Origin: Cichorium intybus
Taxonomy: Eukaryota > Streptophyta > Magnoliopsida > Asterales > Asteraceae
Reading direction: 5' to 3'
Length of the DNA stretch: 64,000 bases
Assembly (NCBI GenBank): GCA_023525715.1
Contig: CM042010.1
Coordinates: forward strand, 60,949,729-61,013,728
The notes below the pieces were generated by a model, which worked only from the letters and a program-made list of their open reading frames with translations, made no database searches and was not told the origin of the DNA. Position 1 is the stretch's first letter; each line of letters starts with the position of its first letter. Shown here one piece after another: positions 11,650 through 22,645 of the stretch. A program made the position numbers and the translations under genes.

Positions 11650-12403
11650 TAACTCAATGGATCAAGAATCAATAGCTAATAAGGATCATAAACTATGAAC
11701 ATCATATACTATCAACTCAAGACTTCCAAATTTCGCGGTTTTTACCAAATCAACCGTTAAAACTTCACAATAATCGTAATAGAGACTCAATACAACACAT
11801 ATTAACAACCTACTAACAACACATGAGCTAATTCAAAGCAAAATTTCAGATTTAAGAATATAGGGTTTGATACCCTAAAACCACAAATCACTAACCTCGA
11901 AATCAAGAACTCAAGAACACGTTTCGGGTGTTAAATCCGACTTCCCCAACCTTTTCCTACGCAAAACCCTTGATCAAAATGACTAATTTTCGCACTCTTA
12001 GCTCTAAAAATCGCTTTTGGGTGTTTTTGAGTCGTAAAATGAAGAAATGAGGTCAAAATTCGTATTTAACCCACTACCGCAACCCGGTCCGGTTTTCAGA
12101 ACCCTCCCCGGGTTGGTCAGAACCTGGTCCGGTTTTCAGAACCCTCCCCGGGTTGGTCAGGACCCGACCCGGGTTTCCGAACCCGACTCGGTTTACATTT
12201 ACGACTTTTTCTTCGTTCGATTCCGGATATTAACCCGACCCGGGTTTTTGGACACGACCCGGTTTCTCAATTTTTGACACTTTTTAGACTTAAACTCCTC
12301 TTAAATAAATTTCTAATCGTTCTAACTCATATTACAACCTAATAAATCTTATTTACTCAAAATTTAACTCAACTTTACTTACCGAAAACATTACGGCATT
12401 ACA
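11650..12403 (-). repeat. Gypsy B left LTR, part 2
   Basis: This is the continuation of the B LTR after the gypsy C insertion; the 5-bp copy of the target site is at 11645-11649. It ends at 12403 with CGGCATTACA, directly next to the B polypurine tract. A GC-rich block at 12075-12265 carries CCGGTTTTCAGAACCC twice in tandem and several CCCGGGT/ACCCGG words. Confidence 0.8.
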
Positions 12404-12926
12404 AGTTATCTCCCCCTTCAAAAGATTCCGTCCTCGGAATCTCTTGAAACAAAAATGGGTATTTGAATCGCATTTCTTCTTCAGGTTCCCATGTGACATC
12501 TGTACCGCGGTGATGTCGCCACTGCACTTTCACAATCCCAATTTCTTTGTTCCTCAACTTCTTAATTTTTCTATCTAAAATTTTTTCCGGTTGCTCTTGA
12601 TATTGAAGTTTACGATCTAACTAAGCTTCTTTCAAAGGAACCCTTGCCGACTCATCGTATAAAGTCTTACGATGATGTGAGATATGAAACACATTATGAA
12701 TTCCCATTAACTCATCAGGAAGCTCGAGTTTATAAGCTACTGCTCCTACTTGTTGAATTACATGAAAAGGTCCGATAAACCGTGGACTTAGCTTGCCACG
12801 TTTCCCAAAACGAATAATTCCCTTCCAGGGAGACACTTTTAACATTACCATATCTCCAACTTGAAACTCCAATGGTTTCCTTCGTTTATCTGCGTATTGT
12901 TTTTGACGTTGCTGAGCAACTCTCAT
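12404..12926 (-). pseudogene. Gypsy B integrase C-terminus and chromodomain
   Basis: The open part at 12621-12926 gives the GPY/F block (FQVGDMVMLKVSPWKGI, RFIGPFHVIQ). It ends in a TAG stop just after PLKEA. Reading on in the same frame past the stop gives ILDRKIKKLRNKEIGIVKVQ, then VTWEPEEEM and KYPFLF, which is a clear chromodomain-type tail ending at the polypurine tract. In related elements this domain directs integration to chromatin. The stop makes this copy a pseudogene. Confidence 0.8.
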
Positions 12927-12964
12927 ATGCTCACGAATACTTTTAATCTTTGCCTCAGTTTCAG

Positions 12965-13738
12965 TTATAATCTCGGACCCGTTAGTGGCTTTTCTCCCGC
13001 TTCTGACCAGTATGATAGTGTTCTACACATTGATCCATATAACGCCTCAAAGGGTGCCATCTGAATACTAGAATGATATGAATTGTTATACGTAAATTCG
13101 GCTAAAGGTAGATGATCGTCCCAACTACCTCTAAAATCAATCGCTGAAGCTCTTAACATATCCTCTAACGTCTGTATAGTTCTCTCGGTTTGACCATCAA
13201 TCTGCGGATGATAAGCCGTACTCATTAAGGCTTTAGTTCCCAAATGTTTTTGAAAACTTTGCCAAAAATGAGAAGTAAAACGACTATCGCGATCGGAGAC
13301 TATCGAGGTAGGTACTCCGTGTCGTCTCATCACCTCCCTAACATAGATCTCTGCTAACTTGGATGCCTGATAATCTTCTCGTATGTGAATAAACTGTGCT
13401 GATTTGGTCAACCTATCAACAATTACCCATATTGAATCGAACCCTCGCGGAGTTCGGGGTAATTTGGTGATAAAGTCCATAGAAATCTCATCCCACTTTT
13501 TCATCGGTACAGGTAGTGGTTGAACCAACCCGTATGGTCTCTGATGATTTGCCTTGACTTGTAAACAAGGAAGACAATTCTCCACATATCTCCCAACATC
13601 ACGTTTCATTCCCGGCCACCAATAAAACGGCTTTAGACTTCTATACATCTTGGTACTTCCTGGATGGATTGAGTACCGAGTACAATGAGCATCTTCAAGC
13701 AACAACAGTCTCGTTTCTCCATGTCTTGGGACCCACAC
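12965..13738 (-). pseudogene. Gypsy B integrase zinc finger and catalytic core
   Basis: The 257-codon frame contains the H2C2 zinc-binding part (HCTRYSIHPG ... VENCLPC) and the three catalytic acids: D in MDFITKLP, D in VSDRDSRF and E in GQTERTIQ. The order and spacing are those of Ty3/gypsy integrase, which joins the element DNA to the chromosome. The frame is lost after TGPRL, before the C-terminal part at 12621-12926. Confidence 0.85.
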
Positions 13739-13771
13739 TCGTCCCTGAAAAGTTTTTACTCCTCATGTATT

Positions 13772-14131
13772 TTAAACTAATTTATCTACATAGCCAACCA
13801 TTCTCTCATTTTTCATGTCATTGGCTTCTCTCTGGGCATGTTGAATCATTTCTGGTAACTTACTAATCACTCCCATTCGAGCTGAAACGACTCGAATAGA
13901 GGGCTCCTTTCGACTTAACGCGTCTGCTACTACATTTGCTTTACCAGGATGGTAAAGTATTTCACAATCATAGTCTTTCAAAAGATCCATCCATCTTCGC
14001 TGTCTCATATTCAACTCTTTTTGTTCAAACAGATACTTTAGACTCTTGTGGTCTGAATACACCTGGAACTTTACACCATAAAGATAATGTCGCCAAATCT
14101 TCAATGCAAAAACAATGGCGGCTAACTCCAA
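13772..14131 (-). pseudogene. Gypsy B RNase H, C-terminal half
   Basis: The frame carries ELAAIVFALKIWRHYLYG, YSDHKSLKYLF, RQRRWMDLLKDYD and the typical end VADALSRKEPS. It is separated from the N-terminal half of RNase H (14171-14731) by an in-frame stop, at the position where the family usually has ASRQLK. It is separated from the integrase zinc finger by another stop. Confidence 0.82.
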
Positions 14132-14170
14132 ATCATGTATGGGATATGCTTGCTCATGAGACTTCAGTTG

Positions 14171-14731
14171 TCAAGATGCATACGCAATTACTCGCCCCCT
14201 TTGCATTAATACACCTCCAAGACCGATTTGTGAAACATCGGTAAAAAGAACAAAGTATTCTACACCTTGAGGCAATGCTAACACCGGGGCTTCGCATAAC
14301 GCCCGCCTTAGTTTTTCAAAGGCCTCTTGTTGTGCTTCAGTCCAGATAAACTTCTCTGTCGTTCTGGTCAGCTTTGTTAAGGGTAACGCAATACTCGAAA
14401 ATTTCTCAACGAATCGTCGATAGTAACCGGCTAATCCCAAGAAGCTCCGAACCTCAGTCGGACTCTTGGGTGGTACCCAACTCATCACTGCTTCTATCTT
14501 GGCAGGATCTACTTTAACGCCTTCTCGGTATATCACATGGCCAAGAAATTGAATTTCTTGCAACCAGAACTCGCACTTTGAAAATTTTGCGTACAACTTT
14601 TCTCTGCGAAGAAGACTCAAAATTAATTGTAAATGTTGTTTGTGCTCATCCCAGCTTCTCGAATAAATTAGAATATCGTCGATAAACACGATCACAAACT
14701 TGTCTAAAAATGGATGACAAGCTCGATTCAC
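14171..14731 (-). pseudogene. Gypsy B RT catalytic part and RNase H start
   Basis: The frame begins at the RT palm with FVIVFIDDILIYSRS, both catalytic aspartates intact. It continues through KCEFWLQEIQFLGHVI, the GLAGYYRRFVEKFS connection and the RNase H start FTDVSQIGLGGVL, then ends at a stop after VIAYAS. The RT fingers lie in the preceding, more damaged stretch. Confidence 0.85.
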
Positions 14732-15030
14732 AAATCCATAAAGGCCGCTGGGGCATTCGTCAAACCGAGCGGCATTACTAAAAACTCATAATGACCGTAT
14801 CGGGTGTGAAATGCTGTCTTCGGGACGTCCTATTCTCTTACTCTTAATTGATGATATCCCGATCTCAAATCAATCTTCAAAAAATATACCGCTCCCTCCA
14901 ATTGATCGAACAAATCATCTATTCTCGGTAGGGGATAATGATTCTTCACGGTAATCTTGTTTAACTCGCGGTAGTCTATGCACATACGCATAGAACCAAC
15001 TTTCTTTCGAACAAACAGTATCGGCGCACC
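14732..15030 (-). pseudogene. Gypsy B RT fingers region, broken
   Basis: Reading on from the frame at 15031-15510, an in-frame stop is followed by GAPILFVRKK, MCIDYRELNKITVKNHYPLP, IDLRSGYHQL and TAFHTRYGHYEFLVMP. This shows the RT fingers and palm with at least two more stops. The motifs are at the spacing expected for the family, so the region is continuous pol that has been inactivated by point mutations. Confidence 0.75.
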
Positions 15031-15510
15031 CTACGGAGACGAGCTCGGACGAATAAAACCGCGATCTAAAAGTTCTTGTAGTTGTTTCTTTAACTCCTCC
15101 ATCTCGGACGACGCCAACCGATAGGGTGCTCGAGCTATCGGTTTCACTCCCAGAACTAAATCGATAACAAACTCTAATTGACGATTTGGCGGTAAGCCGG
15201 GAAGATCGTCAGGAAAAACATCAGCAAAATCTCTTACTACCTCAACATCCTTCACAGTGGAATGTTCAGATTCAATTGGAGTAACATGTGCCATAAATAA
15301 AAGGGCACCTCTTTCGGTATACCTTCGCGCTCTCGCGAAAGATACAACCGTAATATGTTGAAAACGGCGCTCGCCTCGTATTAACGTTCGGGACCCACTC
15401 GGAGTTCTCACAGAAATAGTTTTTCCGTGACAATCCATATTTACTCTATTATCATCTAACCAGTCCATTCCAACTATCACATCGAACGCACGAGTAGTCA
15501 TTGGCTTCAA
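15031..15510 (-). pseudogene. Gypsy B protease-RT linker and RT start
   Basis: The 159-codon frame begins near the protease C-terminus (IVGMDWLDDNRVNMDCHGK). It passes the conserved linker VVRDFADVFPDDLPGLPPN and ends at LLDRGFIRPSSSP, the start of reverse transcriptase, where a stop replaces the expected tryptophan. A C-terminal trace of the aspartic protease is therefore joined to RT as in other members. Confidence 0.82.
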
Positions 15511-15579
15511 ATCAATAAGGAAAGAAATCCCGTTGATTTCAAGCCGACAATTTATATAATGACTATTTACTATAACATC

Positions 15580-15771
15580 TCACCCGTCTGCAATATCAAC
15601 GATCAAACTCTCACTCATCTCAGATATCGGGACATTAATTCGAGACGCAAAAGGTACAGATATAAAAGAAATCGAAGCACCAGTATCAAACACCATACGA
15701 GCTCGAAGAGAATTTAGGCTAAAGATACATGTAATCACATCCGGTCGCTCTCTAGCCTCCTCCACAGTCAT
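15580..15771 (-). pseudogene. Gypsy B aspartic protease fragment
   Basis: The short frame contains MVFDTGASISFIS, the DTG active-site motif of retroviral-type aspartic protease that processes the polyprotein. The upstream TVEEARERPDVITCIFSLNS matches the linker seen in gypsy C (EEAREKANVVSGIFLVNS). Stops on both sides isolate it. Confidence 0.8.
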
Positions 15772-15879
15772 CTAAAAAGCTCGAGTTCTAACGGTCCCGC
15801 CGCCTCTATGTCGTCTATCGCCTCGATTATCACCTCGTCCTGCCCTCGGAGTCTCACGGTGGGAATCGTTTCTCTACTT

Positions 15880-16090
15880 TGGGCAATCCAGGCAAATATG
15901 ACCGCTTTCCCCGCAATTGAAACACACACGACTTTTCTCTAAACAATCTCGAGCCATATGCCCTGTTTTCCCGCACTGATAACACATAAGAGACAGGTTA
16001 CTCGCATCACAATTTCCAGCGTGTTTTCGACGGCATCTTTCACACCACTTGCTCTCAGTCTTCCTTGAATCACCTCGAGGTTGATAACTC
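15880..16090 (-). pseudogene. Gypsy B gag nucleocapsid zinc knuckles
   Basis: In one minus-strand frame I read CERCRRKHAGNC, CYQCGKTGHMARDC and CFNCGESGHICLDC in succession, then a stop. The last two are CCHC zinc knuckles that bind element RNA during packaging. The first has the spacing of a related knuckle. Gypsy C has two. The upstream gag is 2.5 kb away only because solo LTR D is inserted between them. Confidence 0.78.
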
Positions 16091-16258
16091 GGAACTGGCT
16101 GTTTTTTAGAACCACCTTCTGGTTTTCCTTCCCATTTCCTCTTCTGGCCTCCGCCTTCTTGGTCTCCCTTTTTCTCATTATCTTGTCTCCACAGTTCTTT
16201 TTCTCGAGATTTGGCTGCCTCGATAATCTACTGATAAGTTGTAAAGTTTGAACTCTGT

Positions 16259-18560
16259 TGTAACACCCGGCTTTTAAAACAAAAACACCCCTGAAAATTT
16301 TCCATTTTTAACAAAGGTTTCAATACATAAAACCATAACAACAGGGGTATATTTGATTAAAAACGAGTACAAGTGTATCAAGGAGAGTATAAAATACCGT
16401 AATCTCCTTTGAAGCCGGGCTGCTACTAACAGCATCTACAAGTCCCACTTCTTTAGTCACGGACTCTATCTTGTCCCTTATCAAGATCATGCTAACCTGC
16501 AGGGACATTTAATAAATAACGTGAGCTATAAAGCTCAGTGAGTAATCGTATCTGCAAATAACATGTATAAAAATACAATCATATATCTGTCTGGATATCG
16601 AATCCAAACTCCTAGCCTTACTGGCTGACCACATATCTCCTAGGATTTCACATCCTAATCTGTAGCCTTACAGGCCGAATCACAATAACCTGTAATTATC
16701 AAGTCACGTCAGTTATTTGCACATATAATCATGTCTAACCATTTCTGTCCCATGTTTCTTAGTCACAATGGACTGCATCATATGTCATGGCCATATAAGC
16801 CGCACCATGTGTCATAGCTATATACAAGCTGCACAAAAACATTTTCAATATACAAATCATAGCCCAAAGGCCGCACCAGCTGGGCTCAATAACCCGGTAT
16901 CATAGTCAAAAGACCGCACCATTTGGACTTAAAGTCAAATATCATAATCATTTATGGCTCACGAGTTTGTCCCGCTTTTGCCTAGACTCACGGCTCCGTT
17001 CTTGTCATTTCAATGACTCACGGCTTACCTGGTATTGTCTTTTTATTGACTCACAACTCCGTTCTTGTCATTTCATTGACTTACGGCTTATCTGGTATTG
17101 TCATATTATTTATTTATTTATCGACTCACAGCTCCGTTCTTGTCTATCGCAGACTCACGGCTTATCTGGTATTGTCATATTAATGCACCTGTCAACTGTA
17201 AATTTTTTCCCCCAAAGCAGTTTCAATCTGTAACAGTTCAATCATCATATATCATATATGATATCAGTGAGATTACTCACCTGGATACTAGCTGCATTTA
17301 AATCCTGGTTGTTTCTTGCCTTCGCATGCACCACAACCATTTATCCCGTACCTATATATTTATTTATATACCAAATGATAATAGGTTAATAACCATTTCA
17401 GTTGACTCTACTACACAAGAGTCCTATACAATACAATTGAGGACCATTTCCAATCATTTTTGAGCAATAACAATCATTATAAAAATTTAATACACTTCCC
17501 GAAATACGCGTATTCTACTACAATACTTTCGGGAGGTCGTATTCGTATTCCGATAATTTTCCATGAAGTTTCACAACATATTAGACATATGTTTAAAATT
17601 TCAGGTCAATCGGATAAGCCTAGCATCGAATTCCAAATTCCAAAACCCCCTGTCAGGTGGGCGCACCGCGCCAGGGTTTGGGCGTGCCGCGCCTGGCGCC
17701 TGCCAGGAGGGCGCACTACGCCTGGTTCTGGGCGCACTGCGCCTTGCGCCTGGGCAGGGTTCCAGACCAGTCGTGATTTGGCACTGTAGCATGCAGTTTT
17801 GACAATTTAAGTCCTTAATCCAGTTCTTAATCATATGGGGTTTGTTCTAGGACCAAAACCCTTGACTAATAACAAGCTTTAAGCCATTAGAAACACCTTA
17901 ATCACACCAATTCATGATTTAGGGTTCTTGAGCAACATTTCAATTTATCAAGAATAGCAACTTACTTCCATCTTTTTGAATTAAGTCCTTTTAGCATGAC
18001 TTACTGGAAGTATTAAGCTATTTTAAACCACATAATCATAACTGAAACTATAAATTTCAGTTTCCACAAAAGTTCATCAAGAACAACCTAGGTTAGAACT
18101 TGAAATACAAACCTTCAAAGCTTAAATTCTTCAATTCAAAGCCTAGAACTCGAAATCCAAGCTTCAATCTTCAAGAATCTTCAAAAATCTAGAAAGATCG
18201 CTCAAGAGAACCTCTCCCGTAGCCTAAAATGATCAGCTCACACATAGGAGAGTCAACTCTCCTATTTATACCTCCAAATTTTACAAATTTGGTCCCTAAG
18301 TTCCATTTCTTGAACTTTTACCAAAATAATCAAGTTTTATCACAATAAAACTCTCTTTTCTTATACATTTGCCACAAGCAACATTATTTTTACATAATTG
18401 GTCCTTCACATGGTCAAATGACCAAATTACCCTTTTATGGTAAAATGACCAAATTACCCTTTTTCTAGTATTAACTTTCTAATACTTAGAACACCATATT
18501 AAACCATAAATACACTATGATTAACATATTAATACTTGTCAAAAGTATCGTGGTGTTACA
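16259..18560 (-). mobile_element. Solo LTR D inserted in gypsy B gag
   Basis: A 2302-bp sequence with ends TGTAACACCC and GTGTTACA is flanked by the 5-bp duplication tctgt at 16254-16258 and 18561-18565. It contains no internal region, PBS or polypurine tract, so it is best read as a solo LTR left by recombination between two LTRs. A minus-strand TATAAATAG box at 18262-18270, about 290 bp from its start, gives the orientation. A GC-rich cluster of GCGCACTGCGCC-like words lies at 17660-17755. Removing it restores the gag of B. Confidence 0.85.
18262..18270 (-). promoter_or_regulatory. TATA box of solo LTR D
   Basis: On the minus strand TATAAATAG is followed by GAGAGTTGACTCTCC, itself an inverted repeat. 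Its position about 290 bp into the LTR fits a U3/R boundary. Confidence 0.5.
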
Positions 18561-18565
18561 TCTGT

Positions 18566-19326
18566 AAAAACTCTCTTATCTGGGTCTTCAGTCCCCATAG
18601 ATACCTATCAATCTTCCTTTCTTCAGTATCTACCTGATGAGCAGCAAATCTGGCTTTTTCATTGAACTAAGTCGTATACTCTTGTACCGACCTTGTTCCC
18701 TGCTGTAATCTCAAGAAATCCCCCTCCAAGCTTTTCATCATCGTGTTGGAACAATATTCTTTCATAAACTTTACTTTGAATTCTTCCCATGTTGGTTCAA
18801 TCTTCAAACCTTTTTCTACATCAATACATATATTTTCCCACCAAAACTGGGCATTCTTATGCAGACAATTAGTAGCAAACTCAACTTTATCTTTTTCCGC
18901 ACATTTGCTCGTACGGAAAACTTTCTCGATATGTGTTAACCAGTTTCGTGCAACAATAGGGCCATCAGTACCAAAGAAATCATTCGGTTTACACTTGCGA
19001 AATGTTTCATAACTGCAACCCTTTGGCTCACCCGATCCTCCAGCTTCAGTATGCATAGTAACCGGCTCTCTCTGACCCTCCCTAACCACAGGTGTGATAG
19101 GAGGTCGGTCTCGATTATCTCTGTTCATCACCTCCGTCTAAGGCCTCACTAAGGTAGGCAATAAGCTTTTAACTGCTTTTGCTACCTCCACAGCAATCAA
19201 CTCTTGTAAAGATGATGTTAACTCAAGCGGTCTCTCTCCTTCGGACTGGCACCCCAGTCTCGAATCTTGTGATCCCAAATGCTCGTCTCGGTGATCACCT
19301 CCCTCTTTTTCCTTTCCAAAACTCAT
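18566..19326 (-). pseudogene. Gypsy B gag, N-terminal and capsid part
   Basis: Gag begins at ATG 19326 (MSFGKEKEGGDHRDEHLG), reaches a stop after VKSLLPTLVRP, and then continues in the same frame as the 154-codon block 18667-19131. This block has WLTHIEKVFRTSKC, FATNCLHKNAQFWWENI and TWEEFKVKFMKEYC, the capsid domain of plant gypsy gag. After a further stop at 18666 the frame still gives FNEKARFAAHQVDTEERKID. The rest of gag is beyond solo LTR D. The same stretch occurs at 1187-1561 without the first stop. Confidence 0.82.
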
Positions 19327-19536
19327 AATGAGGCTGAACAGAAATTTAACTCATTACAATCTCATTTATCTCAATACTCTTTTTGTATTATATATCTCAT
19401 CAAAATTCTCCGAATAACACACATACTCACTATGTGTGCTTAGAGGATTAGTTGCATTGGGACAATTTGGGACCTCTTTCTTTATTAGTTTGAGTCTAGA
19501 ATTTACCCTTCAAAGTCTAGTTCACTCAAACCCTTG

Positions 19537-19548
19537 CTCTGATACCAA
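19537..19548 (-). promoter_or_regulatory. Primer binding site of gypsy B
   Basis: TTGGTATCAGAGC on the minus strand, two bases from the LTR end at 19551, matches the initiator methionine tRNA type and is identical to the site at 1936-1949. Confidence 0.8.
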
Positions 19549-19550
19549 CT

Positions 19551-21361
19551 TGTAACACCCAGTTTCTTATCTCCGGAATACATCATCAGCACTCACAATT
19601 AAACATAAGTGATCATGGTATAATCAAAGTTACGTAACATAAATACAAGTAATATTCAAAAGAACAAGTACTTAAACAACGTGTCCCAAAAACTGGGTTA
19701 CAAAAGACTGTTTTACAAAACTATACAAAAGAGTGTATCTTGGTTTACAAACAGTCAAAAGTCAAGTCCCATGTCTAGGCAATCATCCCTCAGCAATCTT
19801 CTTACCCCTGTCACCTATAACATAAACCATATAACTATTTTTATGAGCTAATTTAGCTCAGTGAGAAAATTATCAAAATTTAGAAATCATTCTAATAGTT
19901 ATCAAAAAATTTCACAATCAAATCACCGATCTCGATCTCAATGACTATCTCAGTCATTTGGTGTACTCAATCAAGCTAAGTACTTGCATAAAATAAATAG
20001 TTCTCAACCTTATTTAACCCATGTAAATTGGTTATCTCAACCAATTAAGATGTGCAATAATTCAATTTAGATTATAGTCAATCTATTCATAATGAATTAT
20101 AACTACTCACCTGAGGTCTGTTCAGCTCGTGGTCCGCCTGTGCCTCGTATATCTCCTTCCCTTCTATGAGTATCTGCTGAACAATAACATCACATATCAT
20201 ACCTCAAATATCCTCAAAACAATTCAACAACATCTGTGACACCCCTCGCTAGGGATTTGTAATTTAAAACATCATTTATCATAAAAACATGATTACTTCA
20301 AATATAATCTCATCATTGCGGAAAATTGGTCCCAAAACAACTAAAAAGATGGTTTTATATTTGTAGCGAGGTGGTATCATAAATCCAGTACAAAACACGG
20401 TCTAAATGACCACACAAATCGTGGTCTTCTAAAAGTCCTTGCTTCATCACGAGCTCTTATTCAAAACCTGAGTACACATCAAAACGGTTAGGCAATTGAA
20501 ATGCCTAGTGAGTTACCCGAGACTGTCTCATTATGAGTGGAAAGGATAACCTTAACACTCGAGACAACCTCCAAAAATATTCTCTTACACATTTATAGTT
20601 TGAAATAAAAACATCATAAGGTTTTCTTAAAATAGAAGATCGTGATATGCACATGCAATGCAACTATCCCAACCCATGTCCACCTCATAAGTCCATCTCA
20701 CCTCAATGGCACCCACCTAAGTTCACAAGCAAACGCACGAAGCCTAATACTTGATTCCTGTATGGGTTGAAGCTAATACTAGTGGCCATTACACTAGCCT
20801 CATGAGGGGTAGCAACTCCCTCATGCAATTCCCTAATGTCGGGAACAACTACTCCTCACCCTCTTTATTTTAGAGAAGGGTAAAACTCATATTAACTCCT
20901 CACCCTCTTTGATTGAGAAGGGTAAAACTCGTCCTTAAGGTATCCCACAGTCAAAACCCCATCCTATATGTAATGCAATATGCAATTAGGATGCTCAAAT
21001 ATCATTTTAGATTTCATAGTACTTGTTCATCAAAACATTTTGAAAAGACTGTTTTAATGCCATGCACACATAAGTTTATGCAACAATTAACACATAAGAA
21101 GTAATGCATGATAATGGTAATAAAACACAAGGTTAAAAGAGGGATGTGTACTCCCGGTAACTCACCTTCCTTAAGTTCCAAGAAGATGTCACTCTTTTGC
21201 TTCAACCTCAGTTACTCTTCTCCTACAAGATATAACATCCAACATTACTAATAACTATAAGGCTATTTAACTTCACTAAGTAGATGTAAAATATTAGTTA
21301 AACATGTCCTAGGGGTTTACTTGAACATTAGAACCAACATCCCAAACATTACGGCATTACA
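19551..21361 (-). repeat. Gypsy B right LTR, interrupted and shortened
   Basis: The LTR starts at TGTAACACCC and follows the left LTR up to 20234. There a gypsy C-type LTR begins at the same base as in the left LTR. It ends with only the last 17 or so bases of the B LTR (ACATTACGGCATTACA, to 21361). The B LTR part equivalent to 11650-12385 is missing. Confidence 0.8.
20235..21343 (-). repeat. Truncated gypsy C-type LTR in the right B LTR
   Basis: This 1.1 kb stretch begins with TGTGACACCCCTCGCTAGGG, like both LTRs of gypsy C, after the same CAACATC flank. It keeps the block of about 180 bp that the left C LTR has lost, but shares other variants with that LTR, for example the GAGGGGTAGCAACTCC stretch. 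It stops at AACATCCC, fused to the last bases of the B LTR, so a deletion removed the rest of the C copy. Confidence 0.85.
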
Positions 21362-21746
21362 GTAACTCGATGTTATAAAATGTATTGTTGTGCGCAATTT
21401 GATGATTAAAGGACACAAGTATATGAGTCAAAGTTTATTCGTTCCTTTTGCCCTAACAGGAAAAGCGATATCTTTGGGCCCCTTGGTGACTATGTGTTCG
21501 ATTAGAAGTCCTATATCATCATAAATCGAAAATTGAGAAACAAAGTATTGGACATTAAGATTGATTACAATCCCTGTCTCATGTCCGAATGATATCTTGT
21601 AGAACGGAGGACCATATGATCATTTATCTTAGGACACGTAACTGACTAGGTCAGAGTTCGGCAGCGGCTTTTGGAAGCTACAATTTGCTGATCGATTTAG
21701 AATTTCTACTGCCAGTTATAGTCAAAGATTTATCCAAGTAGGAGAC
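21362..21746 (+). mobile_element. Copia A 3' untranslated region, right part
   Basis: The stretch from GTAACTCGATGTTATAAAA to CCAAGTAGGAGAC resembles copia E at 26231-26635. It ends in a purine-rich tract next to the LTR (21738-21746). It is the continuation of 1-1141 beyond the gypsy B complex. Confidence 0.75.
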
Positions 21747-21930
21747 TGTTGGATTAGGTGTCTAAGTCATGACTATAATTGGTATATACTTGATTGATAG
21801 TAGCACAGTCCTTTTGGGTTGCCCTCAATGCTAGCAATTGGACATGATGACTTTTAAAGAGAGAGGATGATTTATTATATGATTAATAAATCAAGATAAA
21901 TGGTTTATTAATATATTATAAGGATAATAT
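21747..21930 (+). repeat. Copia A 3' LTR, part 1
   Basis: It starts TGTTGGATTAGGTGTC, homologous to the copia E LTR start, and is interrupted at 21930 by copia E. The 5 bases aatat at 21926-21930 are repeated after copia E at 27404-27408. Confidence 0.8.
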
Positions 21931-22632
21931 TGTTGGATTTGGTGTCTAAGCCATGACTTATAATTGTATTTATCTTGTTAATTGAAGCAAAGTCCATTTG
22001 GGTTGCCCTCATAGCTGGAGGATTGATGTAGAGTTCAGTACAGAGAAAGGTTGATTTATTAATTATTTAATAAATCAATAAAAAATAAATAAATGGTTTA
22101 TTAATATATTTAAGTGTTAATATATTAATTAGAAATTATAATAATTAATTGAGATTTAATCTAGAATTAATTGGATTTAATCTAGTGATTAAATTAATTA
22201 ATTATAAGTGTAGGGACTGGTTTGTATTTATTCAATAGTTGAATAACTGGCAAGCCAGTGGCCAGGGACCAAAATGGCGCCAACTATGGAGGCTTCTCTA
22301 TATGGGGTGAAAACCCTAATTAGGTTTTGAGAAGTCTGGTCCAAGTGGTCAACAGGCTTGCCCAATTTGGAGGCTACTCTAGGGTTTCAGGTGTAAACCT
22401 AGAAGGCTATATAAGGAACCTCCTGGCTCCCTGAATAACATGCCTCGTCTCTCTCTGTGTTACTCTGCTGGAATCTATTCTCCTTAGCTTGGTTAATTCT
22501 TATTTGATCTTTAGAAATAAATGTTGGCCTTAGGTTTTTAGTTTATATCTTCATAGAAGAAAATATAGATCTTTCTAGGGTTGCATAAACTTAGGAATTT
22601 GTTTGTTCATTGATTGCTTAAAAACCCTTTAG
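21931..22632 (+). repeat. Copia E 5' LTR
   Basis: This LTR of about 700 bp runs from TGTTGGATTTGG to about 22630. It has a TATATAAGG box at 22408-22416, followed by a pyrimidine-rich start region. Compared with the 3' LTR it lacks about 66 bp at 22488, between two copies of the word TTGG. Confidence 0.85.
22408..22416 (+). promoter_or_regulatory. TATA box of copia E 5' LTR
   Basis: TATATAAGG lies 480 bp into the LTR. The 3' LTR has TATATAAG at the equivalent place (27113-27120), and copia A has TATAAATAG at 27679-27687. Confidence 0.6.
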
Positions 22633-22645
22633 TGGTATCAGAGCC
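22633..22645 (+). promoter_or_regulatory. Primer binding site of copia E
   Basis: TGGTATCAGAGCC follows the 5' LTR directly and matches the 3' end of initiator methionine tRNA. Confidence 0.85.

Larger units (their letters stand above)
12404..19550 (-). mobile_element. Gypsy B internal region, decayed Tekay-type chromovirus
   Basis: On the minus strand the order is PBS (19537-19548), leader, gag, protease, RT, RNase H, integrase, chromodomain and polypurine tract. The gag is split by solo LTR D at 16259-18560. Many stop codons and frameshifts break the polyprotein. The LTRs are at 1951-12403 (interrupted by gypsy C) and 19551-21361 (interrupted by a gypsy C relative). Motifs match gypsy C closely enough to put both in the same chromovirus group, but their LTRs differ. 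Confidence 0.88.

Noticed and set aside
16967..17301. Overlapping frames with repeated CHFIDSRL
   Set aside because: They are produced by a short tandem repeat inside solo LTR D.
17460..17834. Frames through the GC-rich block of solo LTR D
   Set aside because: Open only because of high local G+C; no start context or domain.
20235..21343. Independent solo LTR of the gypsy C family
   Set aside because: It begins at the same base as the full C in the other B LTR, has no second target duplication and lacks its other end, so a shared origin followed by deletion is more likely.
22633..22645. Possible tRNA gene at the TGGTATCAGAGC words
   Set aside because: These are primer binding sites next to LTRs; no cloverleaf surrounds them.
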